From: Pseudomonas baltica
GTDB lineage: Bacteria > Pseudomonadota > Gammaproteobacteria > Pseudomonadales > Pseudomonadaceae
DNA: 64,000 nt
Direction of reading: 5' to 3'
Assembly (NCBI RefSeq): GCF_031880315.1
Contig: NZ_CP134771.1
Span: 1,922,001-1,986,000, forward strand
Position numbers and translations under genes: made by a program. The notes below the pieces were generated by a model. That model did not search any database, was not told the origin of the DNA, and worked only from the letters and a program-made list of their open reading frames with translations. Of the stretch, positions 20,531-30,349 are shown in pieces; the stretch's first letter is position 1; each line of letters opens with the position of its first letter.

Positions 20531-20752
20531 CTATTCGGCCTTGTCGCCGCCGGCCAGGTTCTTTTTCGCGCCGGTCTTGAAGTCTGTCTCGTACCAGCCG
20601 GAACCGCTGAGGCGGAAACCGGGCATGGACAGCATCTTCTTGAGCTCGGGCGCGGCGCAGGCCGGGCAATCGGTCAGCGGCGCGGCGCTGATTTTCTGAA
20701 TGACTTCCATCTGGTGACCACAGGAAGCGCATTGATAGTCATACATGGGCAT
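20531..20752 (-). CDS. FmdB-family zinc ribbon protein
   Basis: A 73-residue protein starting MPMYDYQCASCGHQMEV with a second CPAC pair about 25 residues on, so four cysteines for one zinc. Such FmdB-type proteins are small putative regulators of unknown role. The ATG at 20752 begins at the conserved MPxYDY. It lies 145 bases upstream of aspS in the same direction, which is the common arrangement in pseudomonads. Confidence 0.88.
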   Translation of the reverse strand: MPMYDYQCASCGHQMEVIQKISAAPLTDCPACAAPELKKMLSMPGFRLSGSGWYETDFKTGAKKNLAGGDKAE

Positions 20753-20893
20753 TGGGACGTCTCTCAAGCAAAAACCGCGGCGCGCATAGGGCACGGCGCG
20801 GAGCGCAGTGCGGGCGCCGCGCGGCAAAGCGCGGGATTATATCCGGATAATGATGGCGGGTGCAGCCATGCACCGCAACCGCCATCGATTCCA

Positions 20894-21250
20894 TCATGCC
20901 CGGGCGATCGCCGCCTCCAGCGAACCTTCCCGAAAGCCGTTCTGCAGATGCACCACGCAGACCACTCGCACCAGGCCGCTGAAGTTCTTCACCCCGCCGT
21001 AGCGCAGATGCACTTCGCGGTCGATATAAGAGAGCAACGCATTGATGGAACACGCATTGGCCCGCGCAATGGTGGCCAGCACGTTCCAGTACACCGACTC
21101 GAGGCGCAGGCAGGTCGCAAAGCCGTTGAGCCGCACGGATTTGGATTGCGGTTGCGCCAGGGTCATATTGAAACTGTCGACGAAAGGATCGACTGCCGGT
21201 CGCCCGCAGGCGATACCACGCTTTCTCGCTGAAGTTGATTCCTTGTCCAT
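20894..21250 (-). CDS. Ribbon-helix-helix domain protein
   Basis: A 118-residue protein with a C-terminal region (about 50-118: SVRLNGFATCLRLESVYWNVLATIA) resembling the RHH_4 family of DNA-binding proteins. The ATG at 21250 is preceded by AAGGAAGTG. Its target is unknown. It is co-oriented with the FmdB gene but separated by 141 bases. Confidence 0.75.
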   Translation of the reverse strand: MDKESTSARKRGIACGRPAVDPFVDSFNMTLAQPQSKSVRLNGFATCLRLESVYWNVLATIARANACSINALLSYIDREVHLRYGGVKNFSGLVRVVCVVHLQNGFREGSLEAAIARA

Positions 21251-21410
21251 AAAAGCACTTCCTTGAGCTTTCTCCCGACAGGCGCCGCGATGCACAGCGC
21301 CTGCTCCCGGGCTTCATCAAGCCCGATCAGGCACAGCGCTCGCTATCGGCGAAGGCATCTAAGGATGTAGGAAGAGTCGCTATGGACGTAGGAATTTGCA
21401 GCCCCAACCC

Positions 21411-21491
21411 TGTGGGAGCGAGCTCTGCCAGCGAACGCATGTATCAGTCTCTACATCAGCGACCGACAGTTCGCTTTCGCGGGCAGAGCAC
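21411..21491. repeat. REP doublet between the RHH gene and dps
   Basis: A TGTGGGAGCGAGCTCTGC sequence is followed about 60 bases on by its imperfect inverse, GCGGGCAGAGC. The arms fit the Pseudomonas REP consensus (GTGGGAGC...GCTCTGCC). Confidence 0.65.
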
Positions 21492-21522
21492 GCCGGCACA
21501 GCGGGAAGCGCAGGCTTCGTGA

Positions 21523-21993
21523 TCAGCCTTCGAGCAGCGAACGCAGCATCCAGCCGGCCTTTTCGTGCACTTGCATGCGCTGGGTCAGCAGGTCGGCGGT
21601 CGGCTCATCGCTGACCTTGTCGAGCAACGGGAACAGGCTGCGAGCGGTTCGCGTCACCGCTTCCTGGCCTTCGACCAGTTTGCGGATCATTTCTTCGGCG
21701 CTCGGCACGCCTTCGTCTTCCTTGATCGACGACAGCCGCGCGTAAGTCGAATAAGTGCCAGGGGCAGGGAAACCCAAGGCGCGGATGCGCTCGGCGATGG
21801 AGTCGACCGCCAGCGCCAGCTCTGTGTACTGCTCCTCGAACATCAGGTGCAGGGTGCGGAACATCGGCCCGGTCACGTTCCAGTGAAAATTGTGGGTCTT
21901 GAGGTAAAGCACGTAGGTGTCAGACAACAGCCGCGACAAACCGTCAACGATGGATTTGCGGTCTTGTTCGCTGATACCGATATCAATGGCCAT
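21523..21993 (-). CDS. dps: Dps-family DNA-binding ferritin
   Basis: A 156-residue member of the Dps/miniferritin family that oxidises and stores iron and can protect DNA. The ferroxidase residues lie in [14 protein letters not shown] and [21 protein letters not shown]. Length and motifs fit the family over the whole protein. The Lys-rich N-terminal tail of E. coli Dps is absent, so DNA binding is uncertain. Confidence 0.92.
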   Translation of the reverse strand: MAIDIGISEQDRKSIVDGLSRLLSDTYVLYLKTHNFHWNVTGPMFRTLHLMFEEQYTELALAVDSIAERIRALGFPAPGTYSTYARLSSIKEDEGVPSAEEMIRKLVEGQEAVTRTARSLFPLLDKVSDEPTADLLTQRMQVHEKAGWMLRSLLEG

Positions 21994-22390
21994 GAAAATC
22001 CCCTTTCAATGAATGGCTTTCACCTGATCTGGTGTGCGCGCCACTCTAGCAACAGCCGCGCTGGCGCGCATCCCCGGGGCTGATTTGCGCATCCTTTTGT
22101 CCCGTCCTCGCCCCTTCAAGCCAGGGTCCGAGGATGCCTCGCACATATCTTGAAACCACCTATCCGACAAATAGCCGGATTACGTAACCGCTTGATTTGA
22201 GAAGACCTCACCTTTGCTGTTAAATAGGTCGGTGCACCTGAGTCGCTTCCGGGCCCTCGTTTTCAGGGCTCTTGTTTTCAGCGCTCGGGTGCCTTGGCTG
22301 ATCTCTCCCCTTGCTGTCGCTTCTTCTATTCATGGGCGTTGGGTGCGACATCAGCTCTTCCTCGTGATCCGCCTGAGTGAGTCAATCGAC
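21994..22390. other. Intergenic region between dps and the cold-shock-domain gene
   Basis: These 397 bases separate divergent genes and must hold both promoters. The frame of the downstream gene is open back to 22214, but the ATG at 22391 starts at the first hydrophobic segment. No clear RNA gene or repeat was found. Confidence 0.4.
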
Positions 22391-22993
22391 ATGTTGAAAA
22401 TCGTTCACCTACTGACCGGGGCCGCCGCTTTGCTGCTGTCCTTCATTCCCAGCCTGCGCGCCGAAGCGCTTCCCTACCTTTCCCAACCTGATGCTATCTA
22501 CCTGGCCTTTTTCGGCCTGCTCAATCTTCTGATCGCCCCCGTTGTGCCGCAATGGCACAGAGGCACCCGCCAGCAACTGCAAATCGTTGCCAGCGCGCTG
22601 CTGATCCTCGCCGTGGTCCTGCAGACCATCACCCTGCTTGCACCGTTGCCGATGCTGGCGGGTCAGCCGGCTATCCTGCTCAGCCTGTTGTGCGCCGTGG
22701 CAGCCGTTGCCCTGCATCTGGGCGCAAGCTTCTACCGTGCTCGCACGCCTGCCCCGGCAGTCAACTACGACATGACCAACCGCGATACCGGCACGGTGAA
22801 GTGGTTCAACACCTCCAAGGGCTTCGGGTTCATCTCCCGGGACTCGGGTGATGACATCTTCGTGCACTTTCGCGCTATCCGCGGTGAAGGTCACCGCGTA
22901 CTGGTCGAAGGCCAGCGCGTGGAGTTCTCGGTGATGAACCGCGACAAGGGCCTGCAAGCCGAAGACGTGATCGCGGCCTCGCCTCGCCGCTGA
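22391..22993 (+). CDS. Membrane-anchored cold-shock-domain protein
   Basis: A 200-residue protein. The first 115 residues contain three to four hydrophobic helices (about 3-20, 36-54, 65-87 and 92-115). A complete cold-shock domain follows at about 131-198, with RNP1 KGFGFI (143-148) and RNP2 DIFVHF (155-160). It would present an RNA- or ssDNA-binding domain at the inner membrane. Orthologues sit at the same place next to slyX in other pseudomonads. A strong terminator follows. Its function is unknown. Confidence 0.85.
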   Translation: MLKIVHLLTGAAALLLSFIPSLRAEALPYLSQPDAIYLAFFGLLNLLIAPVVPQWHRGTRQQLQIVASALLILAVVLQTITLLAPLPMLAGQPAILLSLLCAVAAVALHLGASFYRARTPAPAVNYDMTNRDTGTVKWFNTSKGFGFISRDSGDDIFVHFRAIRGEGHRVLVEGQRVEFSVMNRDKGLQAEDVIAASPRR

Positions 22994-23004
22994 TCCGCAG
23001 CTGT

Positions 23005-23044
23005 AAAAAAACCGCGAAGCCTGTACGGGTTCGCGGTTTTTTTT
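23005..23044. terminator. Bidirectional terminator
   Basis: AAACCGCGAA and TTCGCGGTTT arms flank an 11-base loop, with A and T runs on the two sides. It can end both the cold-shock-domain gene and the convergent slyX transcript. Confidence 0.85.
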
Positions 23045-23061
23045 CGCCTGTCGTCAGCGAA

Positions 23062-23268
23062 TCAGTAATGCGGCGGAGGCGCTTCCTGCTGGCCTGGCTC
23101 GAACTGCCCGGCCGATTCTTCCTGACGCTTGATCAAGGCCGCCATCCGCGCCTGTAGCCGCTCAATGTCACGCTGCTGCTTGATCAGCTCATCGCTGAGT
23201 GACTGGATGGTGTCATCCTGAAACGCCAGGCGGCTTTCCAGATCGTTTACCCGGCTTTCCAGGCTCAT
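23062..23268 (-). CDS. slyX: SlyX protein
   Basis: A 68-residue coiled-coil protein of the SlyX family ([30 protein letters not shown]), with the usual C-terminal PPHY. Its start overlaps the end of the HIT gene by four bases. The function is unknown. Confidence 0.95.
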   Translation of the reverse strand: MSLESRVNDLESRLAFQDDTIQSLSDELIKQQRDIERLQARMAALIKRQEESAGQFEPGQQEAPPPHY

Positions 23269-23696
23269 GAGGCATCACCTGCCAGGGTCAAGCCGGCCAG
23301 TTGCAAAGCCTGCACTCGGGACCTGATCTCCTCTACCTGAGCCGCACTGTAAGGCACGGCCGCTACTTTGCCCCATACTGGACTCGGCCAGGCGGTATCG
23401 GTCTTGAAGCGCACAATCACATGCATGTGCAATTGCGCGACGACATTGCCCAACGCGCCGATATTCATCTTGTCGGCGGAGTAACTCTGGTGCAGCGCCG
23501 CCGCCAGCGTGGAGGTCTCCTGCCACAGCTGTTGTTGCTGTTCGGCACTCAACTCGAACACTTCGCTGATATCAGCCTGGCGCGGCACGAGAATGAACCA
23601 CGGGTAGTTGGCATCGTTGCTGAGCAACAAACGGCACAGCGGAAAATCACCCAGCAAAAGGGTGTCTTGTTGCAGACGGGCATCGAGAGAAAACAC
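23265..23696 (-). CDS. HIT-domain nucleotide hydrolase/transferase
   Basis: A 143-residue histidine-triad protein. The [14 protein letters not shown] segment fits the HIT signature, with Gln in place of the first His. The start is taken as the GTG at 23696 because GGAG lies eight bases upstream and the homologous region begins here; the frame runs open further upstream without similarity. It is translationally coupled to slyX. HIT proteins hydrolyse or transfer nucleotides, but the substrate is unknown. Confidence 0.85.
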   Translation of the reverse strand: MFSLDARLQQDTLLLGDFPLCRLLLSNDANYPWFILVPRQADISEVFELSAEQQQQLWQETSTLAAALHQSYSADKMNIGALGNVVAQLHMHVIVRFKTDTAWPSPVWGKVAAVPYSAAQVEEIRSRVQALQLAGLTLAGDAS

Positions 23697-24604
23697 TGCA
23701 GGATCTCCAAGGCAGCAGGAATTGCCTGGCCCGATGATCGAAATCGAGCCGCTGCGCGCAGGATACGCTCGATTGGCTCGGGGATCACCGTTCTTGCCGA
23801 TGCTCCATTTTGGCCCCACGTGCACCCGCACATGAACCGCTTCTGTCTCGCCGCCCGGCAATGCCCCGTTATCGCCCGCAGTTACCAATTTTCGCACCGT
23901 TACCGAACACGATTGGAAAACTGCTGACCCGAAAACGCTTATAACGGCCAGCGATAGCATTAGAAGTGAATTTTCAAGAGGCACGCACCGCTCTAGCTCA
24001 AGCATAAAATGGAATAACCATACTAGTTGCGAAAAGCCAGACCTCGAGTAACATCAGCCCGCCCAGTGCTACTTTTCGCACCATTAAAGAACAACCTGAG
24101 CGATGGCAGTGCGCCATGTTGACAATCCGCGACTATTTTCAGCGGCCGCCCGGTAACAAAACCGTAAGCTTGCTAAAGGTATGCTTAGATGAAATGCACG
24201 CTTGTGGAAAATTCGAAAGCCGGGGACAGCCCCATTTTACGGGGGTTCCGAGCGGAAAATTAAAAAAAGTGAAAATTTTGTTGGCGGCTGGTACGTTTGT
24301 GCACGCTTGTTGCTAAGACTTATTAGACGAGAACATCAAAGGGTTTAAGGACCGTTTGAAGGTTCCAGGCAAACGGACAGGCTGAAGGCGCCGCTTTTAT
24401 TGTAATGGGCGACACGAAAAGCGTCTTTTGCGACATTGAGGATTGTAATTGCGACATTAAGATAAAAAGTCCAACACATCCTGCTTCATAAAGATTATTG
24501 AATTGGGCCGGAATGGCGAGTCGCCTTCCGACACGAAAAAAGAACTAGTCGTTACCTATATAAAGACGGCAGTTCCCTGACTAAAACCAAAGGAGCAATC
24601 ATCG
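23697..24604. other. Long intergenic region upstream of the oprD pair
   Basis: These 908 bases have no convincing gene. From about 24,200 on the base composition is AT-rich. A GGGGACAGCCCC motif lies near 24,224-24,235. A 66-codon frame at 24,116-24,316 has no family features and is not called. The last 96 bases are a leader shared with the second porin gene. Confidence 0.4.
24509..24604 (+). promoter_or_regulatory. Leader of the first oprD gene, repeated upstream of the second
   Basis: Blocks CGGAATG-GCGAGTCGC, TACCTATA-GACGGCAG and AAAGGAGCAATCA-CGATG occur in the same order and spacing as at 26061-26151. A short palindrome, GGCGAGTCGCC, lies at its start. The TATATA block is a plausible -10 element. 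Confidence 0.6.
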
Positions 24605-25939
24605 ATGAAAGTCATGAAGTGGAGCGCAATCGCTCTCGCAGTTACCGCCGCAAGCACCCAACTGGTCTTCGCCGCACCGTTCGTGTCCGACCAGGCCACT
24701 GCGAAGGGCTTTATCGAAGATAGCACCGCGACCGTTCTGCTGCGCAGCATCTATTGGAACCAGGACAACAAGGGTTACCACAACCGCGACAACAAAGATT
24801 GGACCACTGCGGCACTGGGTAACTTCAGCTCGGGCTACACTACTGGCACCATCGGTGTCGGCTTTGACGCCTTCGCCTATGGCGCTTACGCGATCAATTC
24901 CAAAGGCGGCGGCACGGGCAACATTTCTGCCGATGCTGACGGCGATCACGACACTGGCGGCAAAGCCGGCGGCGCAGTGAAGTTCCGCATCTCCAAAACC
25001 GAACTGAAAATCGGCGACATGTCGCCAAGCACTAGCCCGGTATTCGCTGTCGGTGGCTCGCGCATCATGCCGCAAACCGCGAGCGGTGTGAGCTTGCAGA
25101 GCAGTGAAATCAAAGGTCTGGACGTTGAACTGGGTCACTATACCTCGTCGACCTCTTCGGCTTCGACCAACCGTGACGGCGGCCTCTATGCCACCTACGC
25201 TGGTGCACAAACCGACGCAGTCAATTTCGGCGGTGGTCGTTACGCCGTCAACGATCAACTGACCGTTGGCGCCTACATGTCGCAGTTCCATGACATCTGG
25301 AACCAGTACTACGGCAACGTGAACTACGTTCTGCCAATCACTGGCGACCAGTCGATGACCTTCGACTTCAACTACTACAACACTCAGGATTCGGGCCAGG
25401 CCAAGGCCGGCGACATCAACAACAATACGTTCTCCCTGGCGGCAGCGTATTCGTTCTTGACCGCCCATACGGTCACCTTGGGCTTCCAAAAGGTCAACGG
25501 CAGCACGCCTTTTGACTATATCGGCGTGGGTGATAACAAAGGCGGCGGCGGCGGCGACTCAATTTTCCTGGCCAACTCCATTCAGGTTTCCGACTTCAAC
25601 AGCCCTGGCGAACGCTCGTTCAAACTGCAATATGACCTGGCAATGGCCACCTACGGCGTTCCTGGCCTGTCCTTCATGGCCCGTTATGTCTACGGCGATA
25701 ATATCCATGCAGCCACCCTCGGCAGTGTCTACAACTCCGACGGCACCAGCGGCTTCAACAGCAGTGGTGCTACCCACAACGAGACTAACGTAGAAGCCAA
25801 GTACGTGGTCCAGGAAGGCCCTGCTAAAAACCTGTCGTTCCGTACTCGCCTGGCTTGGCATAACGCCAGCGGCGGTCAGGTAGACGGCGACGGCAACAAC
25901 TTCCGTCTGATCGTCGACTACCCAATCACCATTCTGTAA
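24605..25939 (+). CDS. OprD-family outer-membrane porin (copy 1)
   Basis: A 444-residue outer-membrane channel of the OprD family. It has a signal peptide of about 23 residues (ends VFAA), the FVSDQATAKGFIEDST mature start, FAVGGSRIMPQTASG and a C-terminal RLIVDYPITIL ending suited to BAM assembly. Family members take up basic amino acids or organic acids; the substrate here is unknown. It is the first of two tandem paralogues, each with its own leader and terminator. Codon use matches the neighbours. Confidence 0.93.
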   Translation: MKVMKWSAIALAVTAASTQLVFAAPFVSDQATAKGFIEDSTATVLLRSIYWNQDNKGYHNRDNKDWTTAALGNFSSGYTTGTIGVGFDAFAYGAYAINSKGGGTGNISADADGDHDTGGKAGGAVKFRISKTELKIGDMSPSTSPVFAVGGSRIMPQTASGVSLQSSEIKGLDVELGHYTSSTSSASTNRDGGLYATYAGAQTDAVNFGGGRYAVNDQLTVGAYMSQFHDIWNQYYGNVNYVLPITGDQSMTFDFNYYNTQDSGQAKAGDINNNTFSLAAAYSFLTAHTVTLGFQKVNGSTPFDYIGVGDNKGGGGGDSIFLANSIQVSDFNSPGERSFKLQYDLAMATYGVPGLSFMARYVYGDNIHAATLGSVYNSDGTSGFNSSGATHNETNVEAKYVVQEGPAKNLSFRTRLAWHNASGGQVDGDGNNFRLIVDYPITIL

Positions 25940-25966
25940 AGAATGCGCTGACCCAGTAGTCTCTTG

Positions 25967-25996
25967 AAGCCCGGCCATCGCGCCGGGCTTTTTCAT
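25967..25996 (+). terminator. Terminator of oprD copy 1
   Basis: AAGCCCGG and CCGGGCTT arms are followed by a T run, 28 bases after the stop codon. Confidence 0.85.
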
Positions 25997-26060
25997 GCAC
26001 GCGCGCGACGAACGGCCCGCCCCTTGCATATCCCGCCTCGCACCATCTCTCGAACCAAGT

Positions 26061-26151
26061 CGGAATGCCGAGTCGCTATCCGGCAACGCAACACTGGCCG
26101 CTACCTATAGAAGGACGGCAGATCCAGACTCACTCAAAGGAGCAATCACCG
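26061..26151 (+). promoter_or_regulatory. Leader of the second oprD gene
   Basis: This copy keeps the blocks of the first leader, including CGAGTCGC, TACCTATAGAAGGACGGCAG and AAAGGAGCAATCA, with the palindrome at its start less perfect. It shows that the duplication included the control region. Confidence 0.6.
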
Positions 26152-27486
26152 ATGAAAGTACCAAAGTGGAGCGCAATCGCGTTCGCCGTCACAGCAGCGT
26201 CCAGCCAATTGGCCTCGGCCGCTGCTTTTGTAAGCGATCAGGCAGACGCCAAGGGCTTCGTTGAAGACAGCACCTTGAACCTGCTGCTGCGCAACTACTA
26301 CTTCAACCGCAACACCCTCGGCGGCGGCAATGACCCCCGCGACTGGACGCAAAGCTTCCAAGGCGTGTTCAGCTCGGGCTTCACCCAAGGCACCGTAGGT
26401 TTTGGCGTCGATGCATTCGGCTACGCCACCTACAAGCTGGACGGCGGCGACGGTCACACCGGTTCGGGCAACCTGCCGGCTGGCGACGGCCAATATGGTA
26501 AAGCCGGGGTTGATGCCAAAGTGCGCGTCTCCAAGACACAGTTGACCATTGGCGACATGCAGCCCACCACCAGCCCGGTATTCGCCGTCGGCGGTAGCCG
26601 CATCGTTCCGCAAACCGCAACCGGCATCCAGATTCAAAGCAGCGAAATCAACGGCCTGGACCTGGAAGGGGGTCATTTCACCTCCACCACCAGCGGCACC
26701 AGCACTGCCCGTGGCGGCAACCTGGGGTCGGCCTACACCAGCATCTCGGCCGACTCGATCGACTATATCGGCGGCCACTACGCCGCCACCGACGCCTTCA
26801 CGTTTGGCCTCTATGCATCAAAACTCGAAGATATCTGGAAGCAGTACTACGCCAACGCCAACTACGTGCTGACGTTGCCCTCCGACCAATCGGTAACGTT
26901 CGATTTCAACTACTACAAGACCAAGGATGACGGCTCGGCGAAACTGGGCGATATAGACAACAACACCTTCTCCCTGGGCGCCGCCTACACCTTCCTGACC
27001 GCACACACCGTGACCCTCGGCTTCCAGAAGGTCAACGGTGACACGCCGTTCGACTACATCGGTGTTGGCGGTCGCAAGGACAACGGCGATGGCATGGCCT
27101 TCGGCGACTCGATCTTCCTCGCCAACTCCGTCCAATACTCTGACTTCAACGGCCCGGGCGAGCGCTCGTGGAAAGCCCAATACGGCCTGGACCTGGCGAC
27201 CTACGGGGTTCCCGGCCTCAGCTTCATGACCCGTTACGTGTACGGCGATCATATCAATGCAGTGGCCTCCGACAGCGCCTATACCAGCTATGGTTTTTCC
27301 AGTACCTCTGATGACGCTAGCCATCACGAATGGGATCTGGAGGCCAAGTACGTCGTACAGACCGGGCCGGTCAAGAACATGTCGTTTCGCATGCGCCAGG
27401 CATGGCACCGTTCGAGTGGCGGCCAGGCCGACGGCAGCGTCGACGAGTTCCGCCTGATGGTGGATTACCCTATCTCGATCCTGTAA
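26152..27486 (+). CDS. OprD-family outer-membrane porin (copy 2)
   Basis: A 444-residue paralogue of the preceding porin, similar over the whole length (for example MKVPKWSAIAFAVTAASSQLASA, FAVGGSRIVPQTATG, DYIGVGGRKDNGDG). A signal peptide is present and the protein ends DYPISIL. The ATG at 26152 aligns with the start of copy 1; the longer frame from 26065 is the leader. The loops differ more than the strands, suggesting altered substrate choice. Confidence 0.93.
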   Translation: MKVPKWSAIAFAVTAASSQLASAAAFVSDQADAKGFVEDSTLNLLLRNYYFNRNTLGGGNDPRDWTQSFQGVFSSGFTQGTVGFGVDAFGYATYKLDGGDGHTGSGNLPAGDGQYGKAGVDAKVRVSKTQLTIGDMQPTTSPVFAVGGSRIVPQTATGIQIQSSEINGLDLEGGHFTSTTSGTSTARGGNLGSAYTSISADSIDYIGGHYAATDAFTFGLYASKLEDIWKQYYANANYVLTLPSDQSVTFDFNYYKTKDDGSAKLGDIDNNTFSLGAAYTFLTAHTVTLGFQKVNGDTPFDYIGVGGRKDNGDGMAFGDSIFLANSVQYSDFNGPGERSWKAQYGLDLATYGVPGLSFMTRYVYGDHINAVASDSAYTSYGFSSTSDDASHHEWDLEAKYVVQTGPVKNMSFRMRQAWHRSSGGQADGSVDEFRLMVDYPISIL

Positions 27487-27517
27487 TCGAGGTGTCCGAA
27501 ACGCCTGTAACACCCGA

Positions 27518-27545
27518 GAAAGCCCGGCCCGCGCCGGGCTTTCTC
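27518..27545 (+). terminator. Terminator of oprD copy 2
   Basis: AAAGCCCGG and CCGGGCTTT arms form a hairpin. Only a few T residues follow, so it is somewhat weaker than the terminator of copy 1. Confidence 0.7.
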
Positions 27546-27645
27546 CATTCAGCCGGCGCGACAAACGCCCTGCCCTGTACGTCTCCAGACCAGCACCGTA
27601 CAATGCCCGCCTTACATAAAATTCAGCAACAGACAACGGCCTACC

Positions 27646-29361
27646 ATGCGCACCAGTCAATATTTGCTCGCCACCCTCAAAGAAAACCCTTCCGATGCAG
27701 TGGTTATCAGCCACCAGCTGATGCTGCGCGCCGGGATGATTCGCAAACTCGCGTCGGGCCTCTACACCTGGCTGCCGATGGGGCTGCGCGTGATGCGCAA
27801 GGTCGAGCGCATCGTGCGCGAGGAAATGGACGCCGCCGGCGCCCTCGAAGTGTTGATGCCTGGCATCCAGCCCGCCGAGCTGTGGCAGGAATCGGGCCGC
27901 TGGGAGCAATACGGCCCCGAGCTGCTGCGCCTCAAGGATCGTCACGGTCGCGAATTCTGCGCCGGCCCGACCCACGAAGAGGTGATCACCGACATCGCCC
28001 GCAATGAATTGAGCAGCTATAAACAGTTGCCGATCAACCTGTACCAGATCCAGACCAAATTCCGCGACGAGATTCGCCCACGCTTCGGTGTGATGCGCGC
28101 CCGCGAGTTCATCATGAAGGACGCCTACTCCTTCCACGCCGATCAGCCGTCGCTGCAGGTCACCTATGACCGCATGCACCAGGCCTATTGCAACGTGTTC
28201 ACCCGCCTAGGCTTGAAATTCCGTCCAGTAGAAGCCGACAACGGCTCGATCGGTGGCGCCGGCTCCCATGAGTTCCACGTGCTGGCCGAGTCCGGTGAAG
28301 ATGACATTGCCTTCAGCGATGGCTCCGACTACGCCGCCAACATCGAAAAAGCCGAGGCCGTGCCACGGGAAACCGTACGCCCTGCCCCGAGCGAAGAACT
28401 GCGCCTGGTCGACACCCCCGATGCGAAAACCATCGCCGCCTTGGTCGAAGGCTACAACCTGGCCATCGAGAAAACCGTCAAGACGCTGATCGTGCGTGCC
28501 GCCGAAGAAGGCAAGCTGATCGCCCTGGTGATCCGTGGCGACCACGAGCTCAACGAAATCAAGGCAGGCAACCATCCGCTGGTCGCCAGCCCGCTAGTTA
28601 TGGCCACCGATGCCGAGCTGCGTAATGCCATCGGCGCAGGCGCGGGCTCCCTGGGCCCGCTGAACCTGCCCCTGCCGTGCATCATCGATCGCTCGGTGCA
28701 GTTCATGAGCGACTTCGGTATCGGCGCCAACATCGACGACAAGCACTACTTCGGCGTCAACTGGGAGCGCGACCTGCCGCTGCCGGAAGTGGCCGACCTG
28801 CGCAATGTCGTCGACGGCGACCCGAGCCCGGACGGCAAAGGCACCCTGAGCATCAAGCGCGGTATCGAAGTCGGGCATATCTTCCAGCTCGGCACCAAGT
28901 ACAGCGAAGCGCTCAAGTGCCAGGTGCTGGGCGAAAACGGCAAGCCTGTGACACTGGCCATGGGTTGCTACGGTATCGGCGTTTCGCGCGTGGTGGCAGC
29001 CGCCATCGAGCAGAACAACGACGCCGGCGGCATCATCTGGAGCGACGCCCTGGCACCATTCCAGATCGCCCTGGTACCACTGCGCTACGAAACCGAACAG
29101 GTCCGCGAGGCCACCGACAAGCTTTACGCCGAGCTGACCGCCGCCGGTTTCGACGTGCTGCTGGATGACCGCGACAAGAAGACCAGCCCCGGCATCAAGT
29201 TCGCCGACATGGAGCTGATCGGTATCCCGCACCGCATCGTGGTCAGCGACCGCGGCCTGGCCGAAGGCAATCTGGAATACAAGGGCCGTACCGACAGCGA
29301 GCCTCAGGCGCTGGCCGTTGCCGACGTGCTCGAGTTCATCCAGGCTCGCGTGGGCCGCTGA
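27646..29361 (+). CDS. proS: Prolyl-tRNA synthetase
   Basis: A 571-residue bacterial-type ProRS. It has class II motifs (motif 2 [21 protein letters not shown] split around residue 150), the YbaK-like editing insertion (about 230-390) and the C-terminal anticodon-binding domain (about 475-571). It charges tRNA-Pro and removes misacylated Ala. Its length equals that of P. aeruginosa ProS. Confidence 0.97.
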   Translation: MRTSQYLLATLKENPSDAVVISHQLMLRAGMIRKLASGLYTWLPMGLRVMRKVERIVREEMDAAGALEVLMPGIQPAELWQESGRWEQYGPELLRLKDRHGREFCAGPTHEEVITDIARNELSSYKQLPINLYQIQTKFRDEIRPRFGVMRAREFIMKDAYSFHADQPSLQVTYDRMHQAYCNVFTRLGLKFRPVEADNGSIGGAGSHEFHVLAESGEDDIAFSDGSDYAANIEKAEAVPRETVRPAPSEELRLVDTPDAKTIAALVEGYNLAIEKTVKTLIVRAAEEGKLIALVIRGDHELNEIKAGNHPLVASPLVMATDAELRNAIGAGAGSLGPLNLPLPCIIDRSVQFMSDFGIGANIDDKHYFGVNWERDLPLPEVADLRNVVDGDPSPDGKGTLSIKRGIEVGHIFQLGTKYSEALKCQVLGENGKPVTLAMGCYGIGVSRVVAAAIEQNNDAGGIIWSDALAPFQIALVPLRYETEQVREATDKLYAELTAAGFDVLLDDRDKKTSPGIKFADMELIGIPHRIVVSDRGLAEGNLEYKGRTDSEPQALAVADVLEFIQARVGR

Positions 29362-29374
29362 CGGCAGACCGATC

Positions 29375-30346
29375 ATGGACAAACCAAAGCCCCTGGCGGC
29401 CAGCCCTGTACTGCCGCTAGCGCTTAAAGGCGCCGCCTTGTGCGGCGCTTTGTTCCTCGCTGGCTGCGCCAACCACATGTCGCCGCGCAACGAACACGAG
29501 GAACGTGTAGAGCGCAAATTGCTCGAGCACAGCGTGCAGATCGACGTCGGCGAACCAACGACTCTCGACGAGCCGCAGCGCCGTGTGCGCGTCAACGAAC
29601 ACCGGACTTTCGAAGTCACCGAGTTCGAAGTCACCCGCAACTATGACCGCTATACCCCCTATCAACCTTGGCGCAAAGTCTACGAGATCCCGCTGGGGGC
29701 CGTCGCCGTGGTGGGTGGTGTGGGCGCCAACGTGGTCAATATCTTCGCGTTGGGCCGCCTGCCCGACAGCGTGACCCACGACTGGATCACCGATGGTCTG
29801 GCCGGCCTCAATCCGGCGATGAACATGCCCTCCAGCGGTCGCGCCGAACAGAACCTGGCCAGCGTCAAGGAAGTGCAGAAGGACAAACACCGGGAGGTCA
29901 TCAGCCTGCCGTGGAGCAACCGCCCGGTAGACGTGACTGCAGGTAGCCACCTGTACTCGCTCACTACCGACCGTGAGGGGGTGGTGCGGGTCAATCTGCT
30001 CGACAGCCCGTTCGCCGACAACAGCCTGCGCAACGTCGCACGCCTGCAATTCAGCGCCAAGGACGACGACGACCATACCCATGGCGAGGCGTCCCTGGAC
30101 CTGAGCAATGATTTGCGAAGCAAACTGGTGGAAGCGCGTGGGCTGATTTTCGACGATCTGGAGGACGACGAAGTTAGCCAGTGGGTGCATCGCGTCAAGC
30201 GTCTGTCGGAGCTGGGTTTCGAGGCCGAGGCGGCTGATCTGGAGCAAAGCCTGATCGAGCTGACGCGCAACGACCCGGAACTGCAGCACGATTTTCTTCG
30301 GGCCTTGGCCCGCGCTGGCCGCCATGTGACGGTACCGAATCACTGA
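29375..30346 (+). CDS. Conserved outer-membrane-type lipoprotein of unknown function
   Basis: A 323-residue protein. The signal peptide ends in LFLAGC, placing the lipidated cysteine at residue 31. There is one Gly/Val-rich hydrophobic stretch (AVAVVGGVGANVVNIFA, about 110-128) and an acidic C-terminal helical part. I recognise no named domain. The ATG at 29375 lies 13 bases after proS and starts at the signal peptide; proS and this gene are probably co-transcribed. It ends three bases before the convergent dinB stop. Confidence 0.8.
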   Translation: MDKPKPLAASPVLPLALKGAALCGALFLAGCANHMSPRNEHEERVERKLLEHSVQIDVGEPTTLDEPQRRVRVNEHRTFEVTEFEVTRNYDRYTPYQPWRKVYEIPLGAVAVVGGVGANVVNIFALGRLPDSVTHDWITDGLAGLNPAMNMPSSGRAEQNLASVKEVQKDKHREVISLPWSNRPVDVTAGSHLYSLTTDREGVVRVNLLDSPFADNSLRNVARLQFSAKDDDDHTHGEASLDLSNDLRSKLVEARGLIFDDLEDDEVSQWVHRVKRLSELGFEAEAADLEQSLIELTRNDPELQHDFLRALARAGRHVTVPNH

Positions 30347-30349
30347 CGC

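Noticed and set aside
24116..24316. 66-codon open frame in the gap before the porins
   Set aside because: No good ribosome binding site, no family features, and it runs across the GGGGACAGCCCC motif. Not supported as a gene.
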